Shown: positions 10,446 through 22,034 of the stretch, piece by piece
Numbering within the stretch: position 1 is the first letter of the stretch
How the letters are laid out: each line of letters opens with the position of its first letter
Assembly (NCBI RefSeq): GCF_002272945.1
Contig: NZ_NQMN01000002.1
Span: forward strand, 407,059 to 471,058
Origin: Mycoplasmopsis agassizii
Lineage (GTDB): Bacteria > Bacillota_I > Bacilli_A > Mycoplasmatales > Metamycoplasmataceae
Direction: 5' to 3'
Length of the DNA stretch: 64,000 nucleotides
Notes under the pieces: model-generated
Database searches by the model: none
Told to the model about the DNA's origin: nothing
What the model saw: only the letters and a program-made list of their open reading frames with translations
Made by a program: the position numbers and the translations under genes

Positions 10446-11315
10446 ATGAGAACTTTACAAATGTTAGAAATTGAATTAAGAAATGATTTTTACATCATTT
10501 CTTTTTCAGTTTTAATAGGCTTAAATATTTTGCTTTACTTATGATTTTGATTTATTTTTTATTTAAGAAATCAAAAAAAAATTACTAATTATACAAAATT
10601 AGAAACTAGTTTTATTAATTACAATTTAAAACAAGTTTACAAAAGACATGTAATACATGTCGTATTAAAATCAAGTGCAATTGCATTTTATTTAATAGTA
10701 GGTTGAATAATTTATAACTATACTAGCCAGCATGGTTCATTTTTAAATTTAGAAGATAGAAACATGGATTTTCAAATAAAAAATATGTTATGACAAACAA
10801 TTTGATTATTCTTACCAATGGCAATTGCAGTAACAATCTTTTTTATTACTTTATCATGAATTACAAGTTTCTTATTTTTAAGATCTAAAAATAAGAAATT
10901 AATTGAAGCAAAAATTGATTTTTCTTCAATTATAAAATTAGCTAATTTTGATTATCATTATGAAAATCTTTTTACTTCTAATAAGGTCGCTTATATAGCT
11001 TATTCACTATATTATTCGTTCTGAATTTTTTGATGGTTTCCTGCAGTTTTTGCAGAATGAAAAATGAAAAAAGTTCATAGAACTATTAAAGATATTTGTC
11101 ATAATGGAAATCATGATCCTGAAATTAAAAGAGAAAAAATTTATGCAGAGTTATCTTATATAGTTAACTATATTTGATATCAATTTGTCTTTTTTAGAAA
11201 GTCATATAAGATGCAAAAAATTCAGGATTATCTAGGCTATGTATTTAGAGAAATTAAACATTCATGTCCTTCAATTTTGAATAAAGAAGAACAATTACAA
11301 ATACCAAATTTGTAA
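10446..11315 (+). CDS. Four-helix membrane protein, family with three genes at 36-39 kb
   Basis: A 289-residue integral membrane protein of unknown function. Predicted helices lie at about residues 16-38, 75-92, 120-145 and 195-212. Features shared with the three minus-strand genes at 36.2-38.9 kb are a first helix ending in LYLWFWFIF, then SFINY followed by a KRH motif, an aromatic helix SFWIFWWFPA, and a conserved LSYIVNYIWYQFVFF near the C terminus. Many Trp are encoded by UGA. It stands alone, 90 bases after the lipoprotein gene. Confidence 0.7.
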
Positions 11316-11436
11316 TTGAATTTTTTAGAATTGTAATATATATTCTAACTCTAAATATGTAGTTGATTTTTTTCAAATATGAAAAAACTAAAAAATCAAT
11401 TTAATAGTTGTTTTCTTTAGTTATAATTAAAGTATT

Positions 11437-11976
11437 ATGAATAAAAAGGATACAAAAATAGTAGTTAATAGACCTGCTACTAGAATTAAAAAATTATTAA
11501 GGACACACGATATGAAAGAAACAGTCGACATAGTTGAAATTGATCCTGTTACAAATAAAGCTAAATATAAATATGAAGCAGAAGGCGACCCCTTACCACC
11601 TATAGTACCTCCACCTCCTGGTCCTGGTGGAGATGATGAAGCTTTTAACAAAGAATGAGTGTTGAAGCAAATAAAATTAGAAGTAGGCAATGCTGTAACT
11701 ATTTTGCGTGATGAAGGTCAACAAATGGAGAAAAGAATCGAGCAAAAGTTTGATGCCAAAATTGATCAAGTAGCAGGTGAACTTCGTTCTGAGATGAAAG
11801 ATGGCAACGAACAAATTCGTTCCGAAATGAATCAAAAGTTCGATGAATCGAAAGTTGAAAGACAACAAATGGAAAGAAGAATAGAACAAAGACTTGATAA
11901 AGTTGAAAAACAAAATAAAGAGACAAATGAAAAGCTAGAAGAAATTTTAGAATTGCTTAAGAAGAAGGATAAATAA
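11437..11976 (+). CDS. Coiled-coil protein with proline-rich hinge
   Basis: A 179-residue hydrophilic protein. The basic N-terminal part (residues 1-50) is followed by a proline/glycine hinge (DPLPPIVPPPPGPGG), one UGA-encoded Trp, and a long heptad-repeat coiled coil to the end with repeated EQKFDAKID, EMNQKFDES and EQRLDKVEK units. It resembles the short coiled-coil proteins of the DUF16/UPF0134 kind common in mycoplasmas. TATAAT ends 9 bases before the ATG, so the leader is only a few bases. Function unknown; oligomeric scaffolding is plausible. Confidence 0.65.
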
Positions 11977-12090
11977 AAACTATTAACCTTATCTAGGTTG
12001 GTTTGTTATAAAAAACAAGATGCAAACCTTCAAAAAAATCCATAAAAAAACAAAACGTATTTAATAATTTTAACAACTATAAAACAGAAT

Positions 12091-12274
12091 TTGATCCCCC
12101 ACATTAGTGTTAAAGCTATCATTTAGTACGCCCCATTGCGGTGATAGAAGTTGCTAAAGACATAAGATCTGAGATAGAGTTTTATAAGACTAGCTAACTA
12201 GTATGTTCTCAAGTGTTGGAATGGGCTGTCACAAAAGCGGCAGAGAAAAAGAGCCTTTTCATGGCTCTTTTTTA
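12091..12274 (+). ncRNA. Putative structured small RNA
   Basis: About 180 bases with no open frame, visibly richer in G and C than its surroundings, run from a TATAAA (12078-12083) to a strong terminator. Possible helices are CTATCA with TGATAG, a hairpin ACTAG-CTAA-CTAGT, and GCTG with CGGC. CCCATT inside the first hairpin is complementary to AATGGG 80 bases later, which would make a pseudoknot. It lacks the SRP RNA loop, the RNase P GAGGAAAGUCC motif and a tmRNA tag frame. rpmF downstream has its own promoter, so this is more likely an independent RNA than a leader. Confidence 0.5.
12246..12274 (+). terminator. Terminator of the small RNA
   Basis: Ten-base arms AAAAAGAGCC and GGCTCTTTTT with a 7-base loop end in a T run. 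Confidence 0.85.
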
Positions 12275-12407
12275 TTGCTAAAAACCAACTCTATTTTTAC
12301 TCTAACTAGAGCAAAAATATTTAGATTATTTTTAAAAAAATAATGTACAATTTTAAAACAATCGTCTATAAAATGCTTAAACAAAAAATTAATACTAGGA
12401 GGCAATA

Positions 12408-12593
12408 ATGGCTATAGTACCAAAGCGTAAAACGTCAAAACAAAGACGTAACAAACGTAGAACTCATGACAGTTTAACTGCAGTTACTACAACAACTTGT
12501 TCACATTGTTCAAAACAAACCATTCCTCATCATGCATGTACATCATGTGGTTGATATAAAGGTCGACAAGTAGTTGACGTTAAAAACAGCTAA
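12408..12593 (+). CDS. rpmF: 50S ribosomal protein L32
   Basis: A 61-residue basic ribosomal protein. The N terminus MAIVPKRKTSKQRRNKRR is typical of L32, and the two cysteine pairs CSHC and CTSC form the zinc ribbon. A perfect AGGAGG lies 5 bases before the ATG and TATAAA lies about 40 bases upstream, so the gene has its own promoter. The last Trp is UGA. A terminator follows directly. Confidence 0.95.
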
Positions 12594-12604
12594 TTAATAA
12601 TCAA

Positions 12605-12632
12605 ATTGCAACTTTAAAGGTTGCAATTTTTT
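12605..12632 (+). terminator. Terminator of rpmF
   Basis: ATTGCAAC and GTTGCAAT arms with a 7-base loop are followed by six T. Confidence 0.85.
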
Positions 12633-12649
12633 ATTGCTTTTCTACGAAA

Positions 12650-12685
12650 GCAATAAAAAATGAGATCCTAAAACCTCATTTTTAA
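12650..12685 (-). terminator. Terminator of nox
   Basis: On the minus strand ATGAG and CTCAT arms, extended by flanking A/T pairs, are followed by a T run. It lies just after the nox stop. Confidence 0.65.
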
Positions 12686-12706
12686 GTTTAGTTTTACTAA
12701 TTAAAA

Positions 12707-14074
12707 CTAGTAGTTAAGTCCTAAAGCACTTAAAATTGGTGAAATCACAAAGTTAAATGGTTTATTTAAGTGTGGTAAGAAGTAGTAATCCATTAGAGCA
12801 AGGTCTAATAAGGTCATTTCTTTTTGGGCTGCTAGAGCAAATAAGTAAGCAACCTCTGTATGCACATGTTTACCTCATGAACCTACTTGAGCACCTAAAA
12901 CTCTTAATGTTCCTTCTTCATAAACAACTTTAATTCCAACTTTGTCATAATCTTGCATAAATTCAGGGCGGTCATTATCAACAAAGAAAGGTGTTTCTTT
13001 AGCTTTTAATCCTAAAGATTTAGCACTTTCTAGAGTGAATCCTGTTGAAGCATAGTGGCAACCGAAGACTGAGATTGCATTTGTACCTGCTACACCTGGG
13101 AATTTAAGTGGACTACCTGCAACTGACATCGCTGCTACAACACCTGTTTTAACAGCGTTAGTTGCTAAAGCAACGTGCATGTGGTCTTTTAAAACTGTAT
13201 GGTAAGTTGCTGCTGAATCACCAATTGCGTAGAAATCTTCAACTGGTTTTCCATTTTTCATAACATGTTGGAACTCATCAACTTTTAAAGCACCATTAGG
13301 TACTTTGTCAAAGTCTAACATGTCTGTATTTGGTTTGAATCCAACTGACATAATTACTAAGTCAACATCATAACTACCTTTGTCAGTTACAACTGCTGAA
13401 ACTTTTTTACCATCTTTTGAAGTGAATTTAACTAATTTTTCACCTAGGTGTAATTTAACACCGTGGTCAGCCATTCCTTTTTCCATTAAGTCTGTAAACT
13501 CTTTGTCAAAGTAACGGTTAATAACACGTGTACCTAAGTCAATTAAGTGAACTTCTTTACCGTATTTATTAAACGCTTCAGCAAGTTCAACTCCGATGTA
13601 ACCAGCACCAATAACTGCTACTGATTTAACTGTTGAGCTTTCTGCTTGTTTTTTGATTTCTTGAGCGTGTTGGAAGGTTTTTGAAATGATGATGTTTTCT
13701 AAATCAATTCCTTCAAATTTTGGAAGAATTGGTCAAGTTCCTGCTGCAAAAACGATTTTGTCGTATTTTTCAACAAATTCTTCACCAGTTTCTAGGTTTT
13801 TAACTGTCACTTCTTTTTTAGAGTGATCAACTTTTGTAACATCATGTAGGATGTTTACATCACATCCAATACCTGATAATTTATCAGGTGAAGAGTAAAA
13901 TAAACCATCTGGTTCTTTAAATTCTCCACCTACTCATAAAGCAATCCCACAACCTAAAAAGCTTGTGTTATTGTTTCTATCAAAAATTTTTAATTCAGCC
14001 TTTTGATCTAGCTGTCTCAGGGTTCTAGCAAAAGAAGTTCCTGCGTGGTTTGCACCGACTAAAACTATTTTCAT
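12707..14074 (-). CDS. nox: NADH oxidase (flavoprotein, water-forming type)
   Basis: A 455-residue FAD enzyme of the pyridine nucleotide-disulfide family that reoxidises NADH with oxygen. The N-terminal FAD-binding loop VGANHAGTSFA with His10 and the single redox cysteine in SFLGCGIALW (Cys42) identify it as Nox. The NAD-binding VAVIGAGYIGVELAE lies near residue 160, and FYAIGDSAATYH is the second FAD motif. UGA codons near the start and end are Trp. An AGGAG ribosome site precedes the ATG. It probably balances glycolytic NADH. An inverted repeat overlaps its promoter region. CoA-disulfide reductase is the closest alternative. Confidence 0.92.
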
Positions 14075-14099
14075 AATACTCCTATTGTAATATTTACTT

Positions 14100-14131
14100 T
14101 TAACTATTATTTTATAATTTTTAATAGTTAA
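14100..14131. promoter_or_regulatory. Inverted repeat in the nox promoter region
   Basis: Perfect 10-base arms TTAACTATTA and TAATAGTTAA are separated by 12 AT bases that contain a -10-like ATTATA/TATAAT. Its place just upstream of nox suggests an operator, for example for a redox regulator. It does not match the known Rex consensus. Confidence 0.4.
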
Positions 14132-14250
14132 CTATATTTTACCACAATAACAAAGCAGGTAATTTTAATAAAGTGAAATGTGAAAAAAAACTGAAAAATT
14201 TTTTCATATTTAGGCTCAGACTATTTCAGATTAAGTTATATAATTTCATT

Positions 14251-15099
14251 ATGTTTGATTTACTAAATAACTTAAAGGAAACTCCTTATTTAATTGATCC
14301 TAAAAAACAGGATGGTAAAAAGGTCAAGTTTTTAATGCCACAAATAAAAAGAGAAGATTTAGCTAAATATCCTGAAAAAATTGTTGAAACTTGAGGAATT
14401 GATTTTGCTCATGGAGGTTATGCTGAAGAGCGCAAATTTTACTTTGGAGAAGGTCAAAATACAGTCTTTACACATGCAGGAGTTGACTTATTTTTTGATC
14501 CCGAATTAGATATTTATGCACCTTTTGATTGTGAAATAATTTCAGTGCACTGATCAATGATCGTACCTTATAAACCTAATCAAGGTTCAGGTGGAATCAT
14601 CACTTTGAAAATTGAAAAGGAAGAACTATTTAAATTTTATAAACGAGAATATGTCAATAAAATTATGAAGGATGATGAGTTTTTAATCATGCATTTAATT
14701 CATCTGGATCCATCAGTAATTTTCAATGTAAACGGTTATCAATATGAAGAAATTCAAATTGAAGATAAACTATTTTGACTACCTAAAAACTTTAAAGAAA
14801 AGAAAGTAACTGCAGGATCAGTTATTGCTAAGTTAGGTAAAGAAAGAGAAAACGGTGGATGAAGACAGCATCTGCATATTGAAACTAGAATAGTTAATTC
14901 ATACGATAAATATCAAGACTTAGAGTCATTAAAATCTGAAACTTCTTTTTTGAATTCTGTAGGTGTAATCAATGGTGACTCTGAAGAATTTAGAACTAAT
15001 TTAAAAATTAATAAATTAGTTTCACCTTATCTATTTTTTAATTTTGATGAAAATTCAAAAATAGAAAACATGACAATTAAACCTTATGGAAAAAAGTAA
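14251..15099 (+). CDS. M23-type peptidase-like protein
   Basis: A 282-residue protein with the layout of M23/LytM metallopeptidases: THAGVDLFFDPELDIYAPFD carries the zinc-binding His-xxx-Asp pair, LIHLD follows, and QHLHIE gives the final His-x-His. No signal peptide is visible, so it looks cytosolic. M23 enzymes normally cut peptidoglycan cross-links, which mycoplasmas lack. I chose the ATG at 14251 rather than the one at 14173 because TATAAT (14239-14244) lies between them and ends 6 bases before 14251, giving a leaderless message. Several UGA codons are Trp. Confidence 0.65.
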
Positions 15100-15127
15100 A
15101 TTCTAGTTTAATAAATAAAAAATAATT

Positions 15128-15166
15128 AAAAAAGAGACTTTTCAAATTTACTTGAAGTCTCTTTTT
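15128..15166. terminator. Bidirectional terminator
   Basis: Twelve-base arms AAAAAGAGACTT and AAGTCTCTTTTT work in both directions between two convergent genes (the M23-like gene and the minus-strand lipoprotein). Confidence 0.85.
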
Positions 15167-15173
15167 AGTTGAT

Positions 15174-15743
15174 CTATTTTTTAACTAAATCATTTATAAA
15201 GTTAGGATTTTCATTAATGCCGTTTGGTACTTCATCTACATGAACAAACTCAAAATTATTTGCAACTTTTTCAACTGGGTAGCGATCAGAAGTTTTATCT
15301 TTGAATGTAAATTCAATGTTTATTTTATTATTAATTAGTTTAACTGAAGTAACGGAAACAGTAGATTTAAAATCAATATCAGAAAAAGTTAGGTGTTCAA
15401 AAACTGAAATTGTATTTTCCTTGTGAGAAGTTAATTCATCATATAGTTCTTGAATATTTTTATGAGTACTTTTAATAATTAAAGAATCACCACTTAAATT
15501 ATTTATAAATTCAATGTCAGCTAAAACTCTTGAACTTGAAACAAGTTCATATGAAGGGTTATAGTTATGAACATGACCACCATGATATGAATCAAAATCA
15601 TCTTTATCATCCTTTGGTTTTCCATTAACTGGTGCTTCAGGTAGACCTGCTCTAGGGTCATCTTGAGAGCAAGAAACAGCTGCAAATGTAACTGCAGCAA
15701 AACTAAGTGGTAAAAGTCAGTATAATAGTTTCTTTAATTTCAT
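15174..15743 (-). CDS. Small lipoprotein
   Basis: A 189-residue lipoprotein of unknown function. The signal peptide MKLKKLLYWLLPLSFAAVTF ends in the lipobox AAVSC (Cys 27). A Trp in the signal peptide is encoded by UGA, so a standard-code reading loses the start. A short Pro/Asp/His-rich linker (DSYHGGHVHNY) is followed by a mixed alpha/beta domain that ends near FKDKTSDRYPVEK. No family recognised. It converges on the M23-like gene and shares its terminator. Confidence 0.7.
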
Positions 15744-15782
15744 GCAAATATTTTAAACCATTATTATTAAAAAATGCTTAAT

Positions 15783-16655
15783 CTAAAAATTTCTTTTATT
15801 TTTACTTTCACGTACTTCTAAAAGGATTTTTACATAGTTTTCATATCTTCATAAGGGAATATTTTGCTTACTAATTTCTTGTTTAACTGAGCAAATTTTT
15901 TCATCTTCTTCATAATGCTGACAAGTTCTAAACTTACATTTATATTCAAAATTTTTATAAAATTTAAAAGTTCTTGCTAGTTCAAGTGGATCAAAATCTA
16001 TTTCAAAACTACTAAAACCTGGTGCATCAACTAATTGTCCATTCAAAAAATCAATCATGCGAACAACACGAGTTGAATGAATTCCACGACCTAATGATTT
16101 AGAAATTTTTTGTGTCAAAAAATCATTATCTGAAATTAAATTTAAGAAGGTAGTTTTACCTACACCAGTTTGCCCCATTAGAACGTTTACTTTATTATCA
16201 AAAAGATTTGAGATACCTTTATACTCTTCTAAATTTTGCATGCTAATTAAATATGTATCTTGATTTTTTAAATAAAAATCTACTTTAAAATTATTTCCAT
16301 CATACAAATCTTTTTTAGTCAATAAAATTGTAATTTGTGAATTTAGATGATAAACTTTAGCTAAAAATTTATCTAATAAAAAAGATGAAAAATCAGGTTC
16401 TTTTAAAGACATAACAATTATAACTTGATCAATATTTGCGACCTTGGGTCTAATCATTTCATTTTTTCGTTCAAGTATTTTTATTAAAAATTCATTTTCA
16501 AAAATTACTTCATCACCAACTAAGGGAGTTAAATTATTGTGTCTTAATTTACCAGCACCACGTACTCGGTAAATTTTATCTCCACTTTTTATGTCGTAAT
16601 AACCAGCTAAAATTTGATATACCTTACCTTGCACAAAAACCCCTAAAATAGGCAC
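15783..16655 (-). CDS. rsgA: Ribosome small-subunit-dependent GTPase RsgA
   Basis: A 290-residue circularly permuted GTPase that helps mature the 30S subunit. Order of motifs: N-terminal OB-fold with VRGAGKLRH and LVGDEV, G4-like LLTKKDL, G1 GQTGVGKTTFLN, G2 HSTRV, G3 DAPGFSS, then the C-terminal zinc region with Cys residues in KCKFRTCQHYEEDEKICSV. The start is GTG at 16655; another GTG lies eight codons in. UGA codons near the C terminus are Trp. A terminator separates it from prkC upstream, so it has its own promoter. Confidence 0.92.
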
Positions 16656-16751
16656 TTTTAGACACTTTTTTGAATTTAATTTTTAACCAGTTTTTAATCA
16701 TATTATTGCTTTATATTTTAACTGCAAAATTGTTAATTTGAATTTTAAATT

Positions 16752-16781
16752 TAAAAAAATGAAAACCTTTTTAGGTTTTCA
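16752..16781 (-). terminator. Terminator of the gmk-prpC-prkC operon
   Basis: On the minus strand TGAAAACCT and AGGTTTTCA arms with a 4-base loop are followed by a T run. Confidence 0.8.
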
Positions 16782-16787
16782 AATTCT

Positions 16788-17693
16788 CTATTTTTTTGAT
16801 TTAAATAATCTTCCAAAAAAGTTTTTATTTTTATTATCATCTGAACCATGATGTCCATTTGGATTTTGTGAGTTGATAAAACTGTCAACACTAGTAATAA
16901 AATCTTTCATCGAAGTATAACGTTGTTCAGGTTTTTTAGCTGTGGCTCTTGCTAAAATATTTTTAATTGCATCAGGAATTTCTGCATGGATTTTTCTAAC
17001 ATCAGGCAGAGGTTGATCACGATGTGCTTGAGCAATTTTTAGCATATCACTTCCTGTATAAGGAGTTTTCCCAATTAGCATTTCATAGAATAAAATTCCT
17101 AAAGCATAAATGTCACTTGAAACTGAAGGTGGTTGTTTTGATAATAATTCAGGAGCAATATAATGAACTGAAGCAATGATTTTCCCTTCACTAGTAAAGC
17201 GCTCTGCTTCTTCAGTTAGAGCAATTCCAAAGTCAACAATTTTTACATTATTAGTTCCGTTTTGAACCATGATGTTTGTGCTCTTAATATCTCTATGAAT
17301 AATTCCGTTTCCATGAATTTCATGAAAACCTCTTGCTAAGTCAGAAATCATTTTAGCTGCTAAATTGTAGTGCAGATAGCCACCTTGTTTTGTAATGAAA
17401 TCTTTTAAAGGAACGCCATCAACATATTCCATCATCATTCAAGGAACAGGTGCACCACTTTGAACACCACCTATAAAACGAGCTACATATGGAGAACTTA
17501 CTCTAGAATAAATTTTCATTTCTTGAATAAAACGATTTTTTCTAGCGGGTTCAGAATTTTCCATTTTTAATTCTTTAATTGCATAGTATTTATTATCAGT
17601 AGGATCTTGAACAAGATAAACTGTTGCCATTCCACCTTCGCCAATTTTCTTAATTGTCTTATACTTACTAAATTGTTTCATTGTTGTGCTCAT
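16788..17693 (-). CDS. prkC: Serine/threonine protein kinase (PrkC type, soluble)
   Basis: A 301-residue Hanks-type kinase. The glycine loop is GEGGMATVYL, the ATP-binding lysine is in YAIKELK, the catalytic loop is HRDIKSTNIM, then DFGIAL and APELL. A UGA-encoded Trp near residue 85 splits the gene in a standard-code reading. It ends in a basic tail and has no transmembrane segment or PASTA domains, unlike PrkC of walled bacteria. It starts 1 nt after prpC, the usual kinase-phosphatase pairing. Confidence 0.92.
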
Positions 17694-17694
17694 A

Positions 17695-18426
17695 TTATTT
17701 TACCTCTACTATTAAGACAGTTAAGTTGTCTGTACTTTTTCCTAAAATGGCTTTTTTAATTAATTCTTTTGATTTAACTTCAAGTGAACTATTGCTTGCA
17801 ATAACTTGTTCAAACATTGGTTTTTGAATGTAATCATGGACACCATCGCTTGTTAAAATCAAGGCTTTAACCTTGCTATCTTCATTGATTTCAAAAACTT
17901 CTAAATTAGTTTTTTTCTGTGGACCTAAGGCTGAAGTTAATGCTGTTGCTGATAAAATTTTAGCAGCTTCTTCAGGTTTCATTTTTTCATTTCTAATGTA
18001 GTAATTCATTAAATTGTGGTCAATTGAAACTTGGTGCAATAGTCCGTTATAAACATAGGCACGTGAATCTCCAACATTAAAAATAAAGATTTTTCGGCTG
18101 TTGATGAAAAATAAGGCAGCGACTACAGTTGTTCCCATATCGATTTTTTCAACTGAATTTCCAGCCTCAATAATCATTCTTTCACGAGCCGCTCTTAAAC
18201 CTCTTTCAAACCAGTTGTAAAGGTTTTCGCTTTCTCTAGGTGGTTGGTTTTCAAAGTGATTTTTGAAAACATCAATTGTAATTGAACTAGCAATTGAGCC
18301 ACCGTAATGTCCACCCATTCCATCACATAAAATGGCAAGGGCTACATTACCTTTTTCAAAGTAGTCGGCACGGTCTTGGTTTTCTGCACGTACAACTCCG
18401 ACATCAGTGTGTTTGTAAAAATTCAT
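17695..18426 (-). CDS. prpC: PP2C-family protein phosphatase
   Basis: A 243-residue metal-dependent phosphatase that reverses PrkC phosphorylation. PP2C motifs are present in order: RAENQDRADYF, CDGMGGHYGG with the metal-binding Asp-Gly, GTTVVAALF, NVGDSRAYVY, LTSDGVHDYI and STDNLTVLIV. It lies between gmk and prkC with 1-nt gaps on both sides, the common Firmicutes and Mollicutes order. Confidence 0.93.
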   Translation of the reverse strand: MNFYKHTDVGVVRAENQDRADYFEKGNVALAILCDGMGGHYGGSIASSITIDVFKNHFENQPPRESENLYNWFERGLRAARERMIIEAGNSVEKIDMGTTVVAALFFINSRKIFIFNVGDSRAYVYNGLLHQVSIDHNLMNYYIRNEKMKPEEAAKILSATALTSALGPQKKTNLEVFEINEDSKVKALILTSDGVHDYIQKPMFEQVIASNSSLEVKSKELIKKAILGKSTDNLTVLIVEVK

Positions 18427-18427
18427 C

Positions 18428-19015
18428 TTACTTCTCCGCTTCTTTTTTAATTATGTCAGCAATTTCTTTTGCTGCTCTTTCGGCATCATCATTAACAACT
18501 GTAAAACGATACTTATCAATTTCTTTAAGTTCGTCTTCAGCTTTTTTTAATCTGATTTTGATGCTTTCTTCATCTTCTGATTTACGGTTTAAAATCCGTT
18601 GTCTTAGTTCATCAATTGAAGGTGGTTTTAGGAATATACTTAAGTAGTCAAAATCTCATTTAGGATTTTTCTCTCTCATATTCATTATAAATTTTACACC
18701 TTCAGTTTCAATTTCTAAAAAAGGTATTTTATTGGCTTGGTGAATGCGATCGATCTCGCTTCATAGTGTTCCATAGTAGTTTCCTAGATGATGATCGTAT
18801 TCTAGAAACTGATCTGTTTTTATGCCTTCTTCAAATTGTTTTTTATCGATAAAGAAATAGTGTTTGCCTTCAATTTCGCCAACACGCTTTTTCCTTGTTG
18901 TTGCAGAAATTGAGAACTCTAAATTAAGTGACTTATCTTTAAACAAAATCTCTTCGACAGTACCCTTTCCAGTGCCACTTGGTCCAACGAAGATTACAAT
19001 TTTTTTCTTTATCAT
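18428..19015 (-). CDS. gmk: Guanylate kinase
   Basis: A 195-residue nucleotide kinase that phosphorylates GMP with ATP. P-loop GPSGTGKGT, the GMP-binding SATTRKKRVGEIEGKHYFF and the later ETEGVKF segment are visible. A UGA-encoded Trp lies near residue 85. It is the first gene of the operon gmk-prpC-prkC, which ends at the terminator at 16752. Confidence 0.93.
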
Positions 19016-19147
19016 AAATATTTAATCAATATTATAACAAATTTAAAAATTTCTGAATGACAATAAAAAACAATTAAAAAAGCCAAATTTATTGCTAAAT
19101 CTATGCAAATTTTTGCAGAAATTTTTCATAATAAAATTCTTAATAAA

Positions 19148-19176
19148 TAAACAAAACACCCTGAAATAGGGCGTTT
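19148..19176 (-). terminator. Terminator of dnaK
   Basis: On the minus strand CGCCCT and AGGGTG arms, extended by A/T pairs, are followed by a T-rich run shortly after the dnaK stop. Confidence 0.75.
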
Positions 19177-19196
19177 TTAGCAGTCTTTATTGATAA

Positions 19197-21008
<1,812 letters not shown>

Positions 21009-21044
21009 TTAATAATAGTTTTTGATTATCTTAATAATTCTATT

Positions 21045-21071
21045 TTAGCACTTAATGCATGAGAGTGCTAA
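21045..21071. promoter_or_regulatory. CIRCE operator of dnaK
   Basis: TTAGCACTT, nine bases, GAGTGCTAA. This matches the CIRCE consensus (TTAGCACTC-N9-GAGTGCTAA) at 17 of 18 positions. It is the HrcA binding site controlling heat-shock expression of dnaK. Confidence 0.95.
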
Positions 21072-21117
21072 AAAATTTTTAAAATATTTTTGAGAACTGA
21101 TTAGTCGTTAAAAGTAA

Positions 21118-21140
21118 TAAAAAATCCCTAAATTTAGGGA
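21118..21140 (-). terminator. Terminator of the hrcA-grpE operon
   Basis: TCCCTAAATTTAGGGA is a perfect 16-base palindrome directly after the grpE stop, followed on the minus strand by a T run. The tight palindrome leaves little loop, so strength is uncertain. Confidence 0.6.
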
Positions 21141-22034
21141 CTATTGATTATTTTTTACAATAACTATTTTGGCTGGAATAATTACACGGTCGTGTAACAT
21201 AAAACCAGGAGCCTTGACTGCTAATATTTGTTCATCACTAAATTCACTTGATTGAGTAGTCTCTAAAATCTCGTGATTTTCAGGATTATAAGTGTCTCCA
21301 ATATTTGGATCAATTTTGAAAATATTTGAATCTTGTAGTGCACTATAAAGTTGTTCTAGAAGTCTTGTAAAGCCACTTACATAATTTTTCACTTCTTGGT
21401 TTTCTGATTTTAAACCTCATTGAGAAGCTAGTTCAATATTATTAATAATTGGCAAAATACTTTCTAATAATTTCTGAGCAGCATACTTTTTTTCTTCGCT
21501 TGCTTTTTGCTCATAAAAGTTTTTTTGTTCACTAACTTTTGTATCAATTATTGAAGTCATCTTTTTTTCTACTTCATGAATTTTGTCTTTGAATTCAAGT
21601 TCTTTTGTAGCTATTAAAAACTTATTTTTTTCTTCTTCAGATTTATACGAAGCAACTAATTTTTCAAGAGCTTCAATTTCTTTTTCTTGCTCTTTAACTT
21701 TCTCTTTTAATTTTTTAAGATCTTTTTTAGATGCTTTATCATCACCACTTACATCTTTTAAAAGATCAATTTTATTATGAACTTCAAAGTGAATATCTTC
21801 CATTTCATTCAGCCTTGTATTTTCATATTTAAAATCTAGAGAATAATAATCTTTAATTTCTTGACCAATTAATAACTCATCAAAACCTTTAATGTAATTA
21901 TCATTACCCAATTTAATTTTGATGTTTTTACGTTCTCACTTTTTAATTTTTTCCTTGCCATTAAAGGCCATAATATCAAGTGTTAATTCATCACCAATTT
22001 GATAAATGTTTTCATCTTTATTTTCTTTATTCAT
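21141..22034 (-). CDS. grpE: GrpE nucleotide exchange factor with extra N-terminal FKBP-like domain
   Basis: A 297-residue protein; bacterial GrpE is usually near 200. The C-terminal part is GrpE: a long charged coiled coil (about 90-190), LLESILPIINNIELA, and the beta wing ending GFMLHDRVIIPAKIVIV. The first 85 residues form a separate unit (GDELTLDIMAFNG, IKLGNDNYIKGFDELLIGQ, then FEVHNKID) that resembles the FKBP-type domain of trigger factor. Start choice: an ATG at 22040 is also in frame, but 22034 has better spacing from AAGG. The gene overlaps the end of hrcA and releases ADP from DnaK. Confidence 0.85.

Noticed and set aside
12091..12274. tmRNA, SRP RNA, RNase P RNA or 5S rRNA
   Set aside because: None of their conserved signature stretches can be found in this segment.
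14173..14250. N-terminal extension of the M23-like protein
   Set aside because: A TATAAT box lies inside this segment just before the ATG at 14251, and the extension is basic and low in information.
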